Source: Turritopsis dohrnii (Eukaryota; Cnidaria; Hydrozoa; Anthoathecata; Oceaniidae). Taken from it: a stretch of DNA of 64,000 nucleotides. This document shows positions 22,967 through 34,632 of the stretch, piece by piece. The stretch's first letter is position 1. The number at the start of each line of letters is the position of its first letter. The position numbers were made by a program, and so were the translations under genes. Where the stretch lies: the NCBI GenBank assembly GCA_027922465.2, contig BQMF02000271.1, positions 527,799 to 591,798 of the forward strand, written 5' to 3'. A model generated the notes under the pieces. It ran no database searches. It worked only from the letters and a program-made list of their open reading frames with translations, and was not told the DNA's origin.

Positions 22967-23925
22967 TTACAATTTTAATGGCATTAAAGGCGACCAAATA
23001 TTTGTTATGGCAGAAATTATTACAAATATGTCGTCCAACATGTCTTTCATAGTTAATGGAATGGCTCCTTGCAAGATACGAAAGTCTTTAATGCGTGCTA
23101 TAGCTCTCTCAACGTGTATACAGGCTTTAGCTATTGATGAAGTTCTTTTACAATTTATTTTGGCAAATCGAACTTTGTCCTTTAAAAAAGGTGGTATAAC
23201 AAGTTTTGCACCTTTTCCAACCAAAAGGTCACTAATATTAAATCCTTTATCTGCCATTAACACATCACCAGGGATTAATTTTTTCAAAATATCACAGGAC
23301 TCTGTTATGTGTCTGTCAGATATTGACCCCCCATATGTATTTGATAGGAAAGATATAATTCCACTTGGAGTTATGCATATCAGCTTTTTCCATGTATTTT
23401 TGGACTTATACGAGGAATAAGTCTGTGCTTGTGCTTTGGCAAGACTTGGTTTTTCTAGAGCTCCTTCAGTGCAATCAATGATGCCAATGGTGTTGGGATA
23501 GTTTGCAAAACATTTTGGATAACATTGTCAGTTTTGCTCTGGTGTTGGCCATACAATAAAACATGACAATTCTCTTGCCAAAAAGGGAATCAATGTACTC
23601 AAAGTACTGGAAACGGTACTTTGTGAAACCTTGAATCTAAAGGCTAGATCCCATTCTGTTAAGCCAAGTCGCAGACGAACCAAGGTTAAAAACAGTTCAT
23701 CTTTTGGTGAAAGTTTCCTTCTTCCACATTTTCTCTTATGTTATTTGGATTTAGTTTTTCCATACATAACTCTTGTTGCCTTGTCATTTGAACATATGTA
23801 TAACCAATCAAAAACATAGGCATTTTGAAGACCAGTGTATACATTCACAAGCGTTTTTTAGTAGGACTATCCATTTCCCTTTTCAATTTTTTGATTTCAG
23901 CCTGGTTTGGACTGAGAGTTAAAAC
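22967..23925 (-). pseudogene. DDE transposase, ISL2EU/DDE_Tnp_4-like
   Basis: On the minus strand the frame carries the three parts of a DDE_Tnp_4 nuclease: IIDCTEGALEKP (first Asp), GDVLMADKGFNI (second Asp) and KACIHVERAIARIK (Glu). A helix-turn-helix-like segment lies upstream (GLTEWDLAFRFKVSQSTVS), preceded by a coiled-coil start (NQAEIKKLKREM). Two nonsense codons interrupt it: TGA at complement 23528-23530 and TAA at complement 23741-23743; the last 180 codons are open to the TAA beside 22967. No THAP finger was seen at the 5' end. Together with the plus-strand YqaJ-type gene it forms a two-gene, tail-to-tail DNA transposon. Confidence 0.75.
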
Positions 23926-24549
23926 ATGCAGCAAGTAAAATTAAATCTTGGAACTTCTCATTTCAGTGCGGTGAAGCAAAATTCCACGAAAGCTATCGCT
24001 ACAAACAACGATGATCTCGTTCAAACCATTGTCAAAGAAGTTGTTAGTGATTTGGTTGACACTGTTTCTTCGGGTACTCCTTTAGATGGTGAAGTAGCCA
24101 CGAAAAATACAACGAACAGACGCGGGCAAAATCGGAGAGAGCAACACTCAGCCATTGAAAAAGCCCAGGTGATTCATGACTATGAAACAGGAATCTCACA
24201 AGATATACTTGCAGCTAAATTCATCATCAATCGCTCGTTAGTTTCCAAATGGTATAAAAACAAGGTCAAAATACTTGAATGCGCGGCTTCCGAATACAAG
24301 AAACATCTCAAGTTAAAACCCACCAAGAAATACAACGAATTGTACAAGGAACTCCTTGCCGAATTCAAAACTGCCCGATCGAAAGGACATCGCGTGAATT
24401 TTGGGTGGTTGTGGTCACGAGTAAGAAAAATCCAACGACTACTGAAAAACGACCCTAACGCAACCATACGCAAACATGTTAAAACCGCCTTTATCAAGAG
24501 AAATCACATCCGATGCGATTTTGAAGGGGTAGAAGTTGTTTTATGGTAG
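23926..24549 (+). CDS. pogo/CENP-B-like DNA-binding protein without a DDE domain
   Basis: An open frame of 207 codons. Residues about 75-190 match the N-terminal DNA-binding half of pogo/Tigger-type transposases: a psq-like helix-turn-helix (KAQVIHDYETGISQDILAAK, SLVSKWYKNK) and a CENP-B-type second helical domain (ELLAEFKTARSKG, GWLWSRVRKI, AFIKRNHIR). The frame stops just after this region, so there is no catalytic domain; it could bind DNA but not transpose. The first 70 residues are unlike the family. It starts 1 bp after the 5' limit of the minus-strand ISL2EU-like transposase, head to head, which suggests insertion or a shared promoter region. It has no internal stop, unlike its neighbours. 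Confidence 0.6.
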   Translation: MQQVKLNLGTSHFSAVKQNSTKAIATNNDDLVQTIVKEVVSDLVDTVSSGTPLDGEVATKNTTNRRGQNRREQHSAIEKAQVIHDYETGISQDILAAKFIINRSLVSKWYKNKVKILECAASEYKKHLKLKPTKKYNELYKELLAEFKTARSKGHRVNFGWLWSRVRKIQRLLKNDPNATIRKHVKTAFIKRNHIRCDFEGVEVVLW

Positions 24550-24737
24550 TTTATGTATATATCTAAATAGACTGATATCAGAAATAGCTCTTTATATTTG
24601 AACAATCAAACATTGACTGATTTATTTATTTTTCTCAATCTCAGCCTGGCAGTGTTCTTACGATGTTCTTAGATTTTGGCCAAATCTCAGCCTGAATGTT
24701 CTTATAAACGAGGTTCCAATAAAAAAAACCCGTAAAG

Positions 24738-25583
24738 TCCATATATTAATAGCCGATTCTCTGTTTGTTTGTTTGTGCGTTTGTTTGTTTGTTTGTTTGT
24801 AAGTCACGCAAAATGGTAGATTGAGTTGTGAGCGAAATTATTTATTTTTTTGTGTGCGACGTGAGTTCGAAGCAAATACATTGCAACCCCAATCGAACGT
24901 GACCTTTTTTGGCTGATGAACTAATAGGAATAACGTTTTGTTTTTATCGTTACTGTTAGATTTATATTCCACATTGACTTGGTTTTGAAAACAGTACATC
25001 AACTAAATACAAAGAAACTAACTGATTAAACATTTTGGACAAAAAGCAGCAGTGGCAGAACGTGGCAGCATATGTTCGGTTTCCCACTAACTCTTGCCTG
25101 ACTGTCTGAGACGGGTGAACTTTTTTTTTGAGCAATCAAAATGTTTAAAAACCGATATCAAAACAAAATGTTTTTTTTTTTTTTGCTTTTCTTTTAATAA
25201 ATTAATTTCTTCTTTTAATTGTTAAGCGTTCTGATCGAACGTTTTTTTATTCTATTTATTCATTTAGCACGTGCCTTTTTTCTCTCCTCCGTGTGAACTT
25301 TTTTTAGAAGAGAAACCATTTTCCCCCTGTTTGATAGCACCCATGTTAGAGCGCGTAACTTTTTTAAAACAAAAGCTAATAATAAGTTGAAGTTTTCTCT
25401 CTCTACGTTTTGAGTGTATTGTTACACTAATAAAAGATTGGCTTTACCAGAGGTTGTGACTTCTAATCTGCTTCTGGTTGAGCAAAAGTTGTACGAACCG
25501 TTTATAAGGAAATTTGACGTTTATTGTAGAGTGATACAGAGCAGGTGGATATGGGCGGCGAGCGACGCCGCCTTGGCGGCTAG
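24738..25583 (+). mobile_element. non-autonomous Helitron, family B (first of a tandem pair)
   Basis: Starts TCCATATATTAATAGCC (one change from the family start), contains a (GTTT)n run and GTCACGCAAAATGGTAGA, and ends in the GCCGCC-TT-GGCGGC hairpin with CTAG at 25580-25583. The next copy begins at the following base. Confidence 0.7.
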
Positions 25584-26069
25584 TCTAAATATTAATTCTC
25601 TGTTTGTTCGTTTGTCTGTCACACAAAATGGTAGGTGTGAACTGGGAATGAAATCGGGGAGTCAGCAATGTAAGATCACACAAAAATTATTTCTCTTCTT
25701 GTGCACAACGTTAGTGCGAAGCCATTGTATTGAGGCCCTAATCGATTGCGACGTTTAGGGAAAATTATCTCGAAAACCGATAGGGATAACTGACGTTTTT
25801 TGGGGACTGCGACACAGGTGATGGGGTGATGAAAACTTTGGGTCTAATTTTTTTGGAGGAGGGGTCTGTGACGTCATTAAAATCTTTGAATGAGTATATC
25901 TCTGTAACGGTTGATCGTAGCGGAATGATCCCATACATTTTTTTATCAGTTTTTCAAGCTCTACAAGATGGGAACACTTTCAGTTACCAAAACATTAATT
26001 TAATTTAATTTTCCGTGAAGTCAACACAGGCTGAACATGGGTGGCAAGCACCGTCACCTTGGAGGCTAG
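25584..26069 (+). mobile_element. non-autonomous Helitron, family B (second of a tandem pair)
   Basis: Starts TCTAAATATTAATTCTC directly after the preceding CTAG and ends CACCTTGGAGGCTAG (26066-26069), followed by T. The terminal hairpin has lost pairing at two positions. Contains the shared central module (GAAAACCGATAGGGATAACTG, ATATCTCTGTAACGGTTGAT). Confidence 0.75.
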
Positions 26070-27422
26070 TTATATATAAAATTACTAAATACTTAAAAGA
26101 ATAACTTTCTTTGTTTTAAAAAAGAAACACAAGGAACTCATCCTTATATTGCATTGCATATTTTAAAGTGATTTCATGACTTCAGACCAGCAAATCCTCA
26201 CAATTTCATCATATGATTCATATTCACAATTTGAAGGCACTCCTCACAATCTTCCGTTGAACCAGCAATTTCTCATGGTGTTATAGCATAAATGAATTCC
26301 ATGCTTATGTATGCTGTACACATTTGTTCCTCTTTCTTGTAACGTTCACAATTTTTACAAAATCAACAGGTTAGAATGGATAGGGCTATAGGATTAGGGT
26401 GGTTAGACATATAACAAGTGTGTAATTCTGCATCAGAATTATTACGAAAGTGCAATAGCACTTAATTAATCCTTGCATCCGGGCTCACAGCAAATCAGAG
26501 AAAATCGAAAGAATGGGAGTCTGTCATATTCATGTGCTAGGAACTGCAATGGAAACAAACCAATTCACTTTCTTAGAAAATGAGGGCTGTTCTTACTAGA
26601 AAATCTATTTTTACTGACATTTTTTATACAGGTGCATACGGAAGATAGAAATAGACGGGTTACCTAGCAACTGCCATTTGTATTTGATGTCATTTTGAAG
26701 TATTACTGTTGCTGGACGAGTGTTTTCTAACCTTAGACTTTTTATGAAATGGTTCGTGTATGATCCTGACTGTATGGTTGTGCACTTGACAGTACTATTG
26801 TGCAATACATGTCAGTATTCAATCAATGGGGGAAGGATATGTACAGCAATCTACCTGGTGATGATTATCATAATTATCATGATGAGAAAAAATAACAAAG
26901 ATATTCACATGCTATGAACAGTCAGGGAAAACAGCTTAATGTGGGATTTATACAGCAATTGCAGTGTAAATCCATTGTTTCTTGGATTCCCACCCAGTAA
27001 ACCGTTTTCAACCTCATTTTGTTTCTTGTGCAACTAGCGCGCTATTTTCGGAAACTATTTATCCGGCCCACATGTCAGATTAGCCGATCCGATGTGATCG
27101 TTGGCTGTTATCAACACATTTCTTATAATATATCTTTTCTTCTCTGTACTTTGTCATAGTATCTGGGTGCTAAAAATAAAAGCAATTTGACTAACAGTTC
27201 AATCTTGGATATCATATTTACCGGGTTGCAATAGACACCGTAATTGTGGTATAGACCCTGGGTTTAGCTGTTTTCCTTGACTTGTGTACAAAAGATAATT
27301 CCTCAATTCTCACTTTCTCTCAGCTATGTTTGTATACATGCACTCCAACCATATAGTAAGGAGTACCCCTTAATATTATTGATGATTCTGATGAAGAATT
27401 TCATGCTGACTAATCACATAAA
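26070..27422. other. no gene seen
   Basis: AT-rich sequence without recognised genes or repeats. Confidence 0.4.
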
Positions 27423-27629
27423 GACCCTACAATCGGGGACAAAAATAAACGAAACACCTTGTAATTTTAATGCATTTTTGCTTTCCTTTCGCCCCCTTCC
27501 CCCCCGGATCACAATGTTGACCTTAAAGTCAGCCGCGGACGGCACTAGTGATCTCAACATTGTGAAAGGGGGGAAAGGGGGTGCAAATTCGGAGGGTGTT
27601 TCATTATTTTTGTCCCCGATTGTAGGTCT
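27423..27629. mobile_element. foldback MITE, almost entirely self-complementary
   Basis: The left arm GACCCTACAATCGGGGAC, AAAAATAAACGAAACACC (27423-27458) pairs with GGTGTTTCATTATTTTTG, TCCCCGATTGTAGGTC at the right end. Further inward, GCCCCCTTCCCCCC and ACAATGTTGA pair with TCAACATTGT and GGGGGGAAAGGGGG. Only about 35 bp in the centre are unpaired, so a transcript would form one long imperfect hairpin. No coding capacity. Confidence 0.75.
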
Positions 27630-27647
27630 CAAAATCATCAGCAGGTT

Positions 27648-27664
27648 TAGGGTTAGGGTTAGAT
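27648..27664 (+). repeat. short interstitial TTAGGG run
   Basis: TTTAGGGTTAGGGTTAG, about two and a half telomere-type units, 19 bp after the foldback element. Confidence 0.6.
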
Positions 27665-27826
27665 TTACTAATCGACGTGCAATTGTGATTCATCAATAAT
27701 ATTAGGGGGTATGACAGTGCAATAGCGACACCCAACTAAAATTACAGTGCTGAGTTACGGAAAGGTCTGACCTTTGATTTGATGTTGTATATGTTTTGGG
27801 CCCTGGATTTCATGAGAAATCAATCA

Positions 27827-30462
27827 TCTTATTATACTAATTCGCGATTGTGTGTCACACTTTTATTTTAGAGAGTGATATATTTGTTTTTTTTTCACGG
27901 TCAAATCCTTCTTATTTTTTCCCTTTTCGTCGTAAAACCACGCCAAAGCGAGAGTGATTTTTTTGATTTTTCGCGATTAGTATATGCTCCTCCGTTTTGT
28001 TATTTTTGGCTTGCGCAGTGGAAATCAGCCGAAAAACGTCTTTGGAGGAGTGCGAGCAATGCAATGTTAATCGTTCGAAATTTGTCAACGATCATTTCGT
28101 GAGCAAGAAACTTCGCGAAGAAGACGTGTTTCTTTTTGTATACGAATATTTGAGTTGAATATATTTGATTGTTTTAGGCAGCAAATCGACGAAAGAACTG
28201 ATGAAGAAACACAGGTATTGTTATTATTATAAAACGTTTTATCATCGTGTTTATTGCTAAACTTTTACTCTTATTAATAAAAGAACACGGGTTAGTTGTT
28301 TGTTTACAATGAAAAATCATATTTAGATATACAGAAGAAGTGCAGTGAAGTTTTTAAAAATTAGCTGCAGAAAGATCGAACGAACAAAAGGTATTATTAT
28401 AAAACTGTTATTTTTGATTAATAGAAGAACAAGTTAGTATTTAAATGTATTTAAATGTTTGTTTACGTTTTAGTTATCAATTTATTGTTAAACTTTTATT
28501 GTTATTGTATTTTAGATTTTATTTTAGATTAATAAAAGAACAGGTATAACCACATGCTTAGGTGAGTTTTTAAACAGATGTTGTTTTTTATATATAGGTT
28601 TTTTCAGAGGAAAACGAAACAAAGAAGTCTATTTTTATTTTACGAGCTGTTTACGTATTTCTTTTTATAGTTATCAAATAGTTATGGGAGTGCAGCAGTA
28701 GAGTAGTGTAGATGAAGTTGAAGTTGTTTAAAAATGGCTGCAGAAGGATGCTGTTTATTTACATTGGTGAAGAAAATGGTTTTACTTCTTTTCGGAGAGA
28801 AATTGTTTGGAAAAGATATAAAGTAATATACGTAAGTACGTGAGTCAAACGGATTTAGTAAATACAGCGTTAAAAGAGAGTAAAAACAGAGTTAAAACGA
28901 TCAAATCATTAAGATGCATGTCCCTCGAGCAGTTAATGATTTGTTTTGGTAACGAAGTTGCTGTTCCTTATTTTATTTAATTCAAAATGGCTCCACAGTT
29001 ATGAAGTTACGAAGAAAGCATTTTTATGACTTTCACTGTATAAAAATGGTAGTGGAATTGCAGTAGTAAGCAAGGAGAAAGTGTATGTTTACAATAGGAA
29101 AGTATCCTGGAAAGTAAATCGAGTGTTATTAATTTGTTTACAGGTATGAAATATAGAAAGTAAAGAGTTTAGAAGTTGATAATGGCTACTACGGATCATG
29201 ATCAATATTGTTTACTAACATGATTATGATGATGTGAATTGGTATTGAGAGGTAAAGTTAAAATAGTATCTATTCAGTTAAACACAGTTAGTATTAGTGG
29301 ATACATAAAGGATAAGAGGAATGTTTACTGTTGTGTTTTGAATTTTCCAGCAGAGAGGAGCTTGGAAATAAAAAATGGCTCCACGAATGTTTTCATATGT
29401 TAAAAATTTTTCAGCTATACTAATTCTGTCATTACGTTTGTGTTTTTAATTATTATTTTTAAGGTTAATACATTTTCAAAGTTTCTTTTACTTTGTTTTG
29501 TTTTTCTTTAGATTTCGTCATAGCATGATTAGGTTTTTTGTATATGTTTTTTTTAATGTTTTGATCTGTTAAAATAGAAATGAAGCACATGATGGGTTAT
29601 AATGTCGAGAGGGTTACTTAAGATTTACTTACTTAATGACTGTGCAATGAAACTATCTTACAAAAAATAAGTGTTGTTGGCTGTATTTTTCTTAAGTTTA
29701 TATTTTATCCCGTTTATGCATATTTTGTGTTATGGTAATCGTTTACGTACTATGCCTAGGTATATAACTTTGAATTTATGATTTTATTTGTGACTTTTTA
29801 TCTTTTGTGTAAATTTTTCTTCTTAGTTATTGTTTTTAGGATAAATACGTACTTGAATTTCCTTTCTTTTCTTTTTTTCTTTTTTTTTTTTTTCGGTATT
29901 ACAAATGAAACATTATTCTTTTAGGCAATAATAAAAAAAGCATGAAGAAATGAAACTCATGGTTTTAATCATGATGTTGATGGTTTTGGGAAGAACTAAC
30001 TATATCATTTCAAAAATTCATTAATGGTTGCAGTCCAGAAGTAACTTTTGAACAAAAGAAAAAGTTGGAAGGTATCATTTTTGTAATGTTATTCAATGTT
30101 TGGCTTTGTATGTCTTAGTAAACGGTTCTGTGTTATATATTGCATATTTTTACATTAAAGTTACTTCTCTTCTGCGTATGAATATATATTCTGAGCCATG
30201 TTGCTATTTGTTTCTGTTTTAAATTTTCTGAATGTAAGAAATGAATTAAAAAATTAATGCCTGAAAAGAAACTTTTCCAAGAGTTAAATTCTGCGACACA
30301 ACGCATACTGAACATGGGTGGCGAGCGACGCCTCCTGGGATGTTTTTGAGTTGCGATTCTATGATTTATTTTTTCGTCACAGGGTACGTACACGGGAATG
30401 GTGGATTTGACCTAATGTTTTCGAAGTTAAGTTCGGTAAAAAGTTTTTACCCGGGATACTAG
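27827..30462 (+). mobile_element. complete non-autonomous Helitron (copy H2)
   Basis: Starts TCTTATTATACTAATTCGCG after an A and ends GGGATACTAG (CTAG 30459-30462) before a T, with the GGTAAAAA-G-TTTTTACC hairpin. The interior from about 28.2 kb belongs to the same subfamily as 47357-49825 and differs from H1, although the first 300 bp are nearly identical in all three. Before the end it keeps GAACATGGGTGGCGAGCGAC followed by GCCTCCTGGGA (30311-30340), a half-deleted older 3' terminus. Confidence 0.88.
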
Positions 30463-30503
30463 TAATAATTTATTTCTTGTAATCCTAATCAAGACAGCAG
30501 AAC

Positions 30504-30893
30504 TTGATACATAATTCCCTAGTTGAAGATGAAATCATTGACAAGCCGACATCACTCCAAAGGAATCTCAATGACTTCACAGAAGATGTCGGTGAATATA
30601 AGGATCGCCTCAATGATTTGCGGCAGGAACTCGAAAATGAAAGGTACAATAACATTTACAAGAATGGGGTAGCAGCTCTAGAAAAACTAAGGAAGGGTGA
30701 TGAGTCTACTGAGGAACTCTATCAGGCCAAAATCAGTGTGGAAAAGACGATATTAGCCCTTCCAGCACAAATTAGTAGCATGACAGAGGATGGACAAGAC
30801 CAATTTGAACAAGTTAAGCAGAAGTTGAGTAACGCTAACAATCAGATTTTATCCATAATGCAGTATCAGAGGCATTTTATTGTGTGTCTTTGA
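30504..30893 (+). CDS. coiled-coil protein segment, unknown
   Basis: An open frame of 129 codons starting 42 bp after the end of Helitron H2. Residues 20-120 are rich in Glu, Lys, Leu and Gln with heptad-like spacing (YKDRLNDLRQELENER, EELYQAKISVEKTI), which indicates a coiled coil. No family was recognised. It could be an exon of a host gene whose neighbours were displaced by the Helitron; an acceptor-like CAG at about 30498 precedes it. No clear donor was found before the TGA. Confidence 0.35.
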   Translation: MIHNSLVEDEIIDKPTSLQRNLNDFTEDVGEYKDRLNDLRQELENERYNNIYKNGVAALEKLRKGDESTEELYQAKISVEKTILALPAQISSMTEDGQDQFEQVKQKLSNANNQILSIMQYQRHFIVCL

Positions 30894-33800
30894 ATGTCTT
30901 TTATTCATAAGTTTTCTTGGAAAAACTCGTTTTCAGATCTCTGAAAGCTTGATTGAGGCAAGTGCAGATCCCGAACTTTATCAAATCAAATCAGATGTTC
31001 AATTTTTTTTTAGCTTTTTTACCCCCTGAAAATATCTTTAAGGAAATTTTTTATAGATTTGTTACTTTAAAGGTTGCCTCCGCAGTAAAATGACCATGAA
31101 ATAAATCGAAAGTATTATTGATCAAATAACATAATTTGGCTTTTACTTTTCGCAATTTATTTTGTTAAAAACGAAACTGAGAATTGCTTGTATTTTAAGA
31201 ATGCTGCTCTCTCTTTCCTCTGACGCCATTTTTACTGAAAATTTCTTGCCAAAAAGCAAACTTGATATTTGCATTTTGACGTCAGTAATGCGGACCAGAT
31301 GATTGTTAGTTTACACTTGTGAGTGGATACAGATATTATCCCCCGACGTCGATTGAGTAACAAAAGATTTTCAAATAAGCATGGTGAATAAAACTCATGT
31401 TTATCACCATATACGAATCGTAGAAAAATATTAACCATGGTCTGAGACACTATTATGAATAAGTGAGCGCAAAAACGACCCAAAATTTTACAGAGTGAAA
31501 GCATGAAAAAAGTGGATGCTCACGATTAGTATATAGATTTCCAAACTGCATACAAAATCTTTCAGTTAGATTGCATGCTTCACCTTGTTTGTGTGTTTTA
31601 CTTTTGTCCATTTACAAATACTTTGGTTTTGGCATCATTATTAAAATGTATATTAAGATTACTACATGTTCGTTAATCACCTGGATCAGTGCTTCTGTTG
31701 TGACCTGGAAAATGGATAAAACGGCTATTTAAAGCCAGATGAACGACCAATTCTTCAGTGAGATGTTCCGCAATGCTCCATTCAGTGAAAGAAAGAATTT
31801 GATGGGCAAGTTAAATAAATATCTGGAATATTTAAGGAGCTAGTGATAACCCCCAAGGAAATTTGTGATTCACCATATGTTGCTGGTTGTACTAAAGCTT
31901 ATTGTTAACATAATTTTTCTTTGCTGTTAGGGTGCTGTTAGGGTATTTGTGACAAAAACACTTTCTTATGTACATGAAAAGTTGCTCTGATATTAAGTGG
32001 ATGATTCTTAATTTAGATCTTCAAGATAGAGCAACTCGTTCCAAAGTTTTTCAGAAAATTTCTCAATAAGGGAAATAAATGGAAAATCATTGGTCACTTT
32101 TTATTGGTATTTTCTGCTATTACAAGTATTTTGATCCAATTATTCCAATAATGTCCAAAAAAACATAGGCGATATACTAGAACAATGGTATCGGCATCAC
32201 CTGGTAAAGCAACCTGGCTGCATTTGAGAAAATTATTGGTATTCCTTAAGAAGCCAGGTCTGGTATCTGATACTGAAGAAGAATATAGGTCTTTTAATGC
32301 TTTCAATTAAGTGGTACTTTCGTCTTGATGTCTTTTTTATGTCTTTAATTTATTTGTGCATTGGTATGTAGCCCTTAACATTTAAATAAAAATAAAGATG
32401 TTGTTGTGTTGCTTCAACAACAACCAATAAAATCAATCGCTCCTCAACGAACTTTGAATGTATATTTACAATCTGTTCCTTTTTGAAACACTTGACATCA
32501 TCAGTATTCACATAGGGTTGCAACATAAATTTAAACTTATTATGGATGACTTTAATTAGTTGCAATTTAAATTTCTGTTCTTTTGGATCATGTGGATGAG
32601 GCAGACATAGGAGAGGGTATACTATTACATTTACTATTCACTATGTTAGTACCTCATTTTGATGAGCATGAAAAAATTGTTTTGAAATAGTATTTGAAAA
32701 GATTTTAATATTGTAAAGAAAAAACCATACCATACCATACAGTTCATTCTTAAGGATGGAAAAACAGGGAAAGTATGAAAGTTTTATAGAATGTTGTTGT
32801 CAATAATATTTCATAGTAAATAAAATATTGTTGTTGCCACAAAAAATGGAATGAAGAAGAACCTTCTTCCATATAACAATAATCAGAATTTCTAGGGTCT
32901 ACATTTAAATCAGAAAGCTTTCAAGTTCTAAATTCCATAGAATTGAATATCAATAAGAAACAATCAAACTACTTGAAAGTTACCATGTAAATTCTGTTAA
33001 TAGAATATGTACGAGTAACAATGTAACAAAGAAATTCTATGGATCAGCTTCCCAAAATGAACATTTAAGCTAATGTCAATATTATCTAATGCTTTTATAA
33101 AAATATAGGTATGTATTTCATTTACTGTGGTTTTAGTTGCCGATGGACTAAAACACAGAACATGCATCAAAACAAAACCTGGAGTCTTGACCCATACAGC
33201 TGTCAGGTACATCTATTAGAAGTTGGATTTCTCAAAAAAAGACATTCCAGATTAAGTCAACATTGTCACCAAACTGTATACCTTACTATTATCAAAGATC
33301 ACTTCAACATTGAAAACTTCTCTATTTCATAAAAGTAGCGGAAAAAAAATTCCAAATGAAGTTCTCATTGTGATGATCTGTTTTTTTAGCCAACCACACT
33401 GGACTACTCGGTTTTTCAGCAAATACAAATGACTGCTCGGCATGACCTTGTTTATCCATTTTCATATTAGCTGCATTCTACACGTTTTTATAGTTCTATT
33501 GAGGCCAACAATTACTTATGTAGTACTGTTGAGCACTATCAAATTCATATTACTGCAAATTTTATTAATGGATAAATTCACCATCAACTATTAAACTAAT
33601 ACCTTAACCATCGAAAAAGTTATACTTCAAGAGAAATGTGTGTATTCATTTTCTCCAACTTCTTGCTTGTTTATCAACCTGAGCAAGGAGTTAGAAGAAA
33701 GACATCTAACATATTTAATAATTTTATGCCACGGTATGAATATTGTAAGAATATCAATCATCAGTGCTACTAGTATAAATTTGTTTCTAAAATTGTTGTT

Positions 33801-34212
33801 TTATTAACAAAGCTTAAAATGAGAGAAATCACAGCGCTTATCATGGGTGTAATAACAACTATTGTGTTTTCTTTATGTACAAATAAAAGAATAAAAGCCA
33901 CGAAGTTTGAAGCCACAAAACCCAATTTCTCCAGATGATATTTCATATTTATTCCGCGTCTGACCACTGTCATGAACTGACATCTCTTCTCAACTACTTC
34001 AAGAAGCTAACTCTTTAAAATTGCTTACTTGCTACATCTACTCATGATGACTATAAACAACCTTCTTCTCCAACCGCTTTTCTCCAAACCTTTTTTAAGG
34101 ACAAATCTGAGGCGGCCAAGAAATATTTCAGAGACAAGCTATAAAATCAGTTGGATATTTTCAAACCTGATCTGACATTACAAGTAGAATAACTCATAAG
34201 TGAAAACAACTA
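30894..34212. other. no gene seen
   Basis: AT-rich sequence. A stray CACGATTAGTATA at about 31520, the inverted arm of Helitron 5' ends, suggests a very old Helitron remnant. A short (CCATA)n run lies near 32725-32740. No other feature recognised. Confidence 0.4.
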
Positions 34213-34602
34213 TTGAAAGAAACTATTGATATTCAAAATCAAACTCTCCACCAAGTAGAAGTTGAACTAAATGTCGCCTTGCAGTACAACAGACAAAATC
34301 ATATTGAAATACATGGGATTAACAATAATGTGATTCTACAAGATTCAATCATTAAGCTTGACAAAAAAATTAGGGTCTCAATTATAGATGGTGACACTGG
34401 AGGCTGTCATAGGCTTCCACAGGTCAACAAATTGAGAGGCCCTATGTGTACCATTGTAAGGTTCTTAAATCCGAAGCATGCAGTCTTTTTTAAAGAAAAT
34501 AGTAGTATACTTAATGGAATAGATCGACATTCCTTGGGTTTTAGTCATAAAGACATCTATATTGTGAATAACTTGAGTAGTAAGCAGTATAAATCAATCT
34601 AG
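34213..34602 (+). pseudogene. LINE ORF1-like RNA-binding fragment
   Basis: The frame contains ALQYNRQNHIEIHGI and, later, GGCHRLPQ and CTIVRFLNPKHAVFF, the pattern of the RRM-like domain in ORF1 of L1-like and related LINEs (QYSRRNNIEIxGI ... CHRxG ... IVRF). ORF1 proteins bind element RNA. It stops at 34600-34602 and lies directly upstream of a BEL/Pao-like pol relic, to which it is not normally linked. Confidence 0.5.
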
Positions 34603-34632
34603 TTTAATGCCAAAAAACTAAAAAAAGCAAAG

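Noticed and set aside
23007..23420. 137-codon plus-strand frame
   Set aside because: Shadow of the minus-strand DDE transposase, which carries the recognisable motifs.
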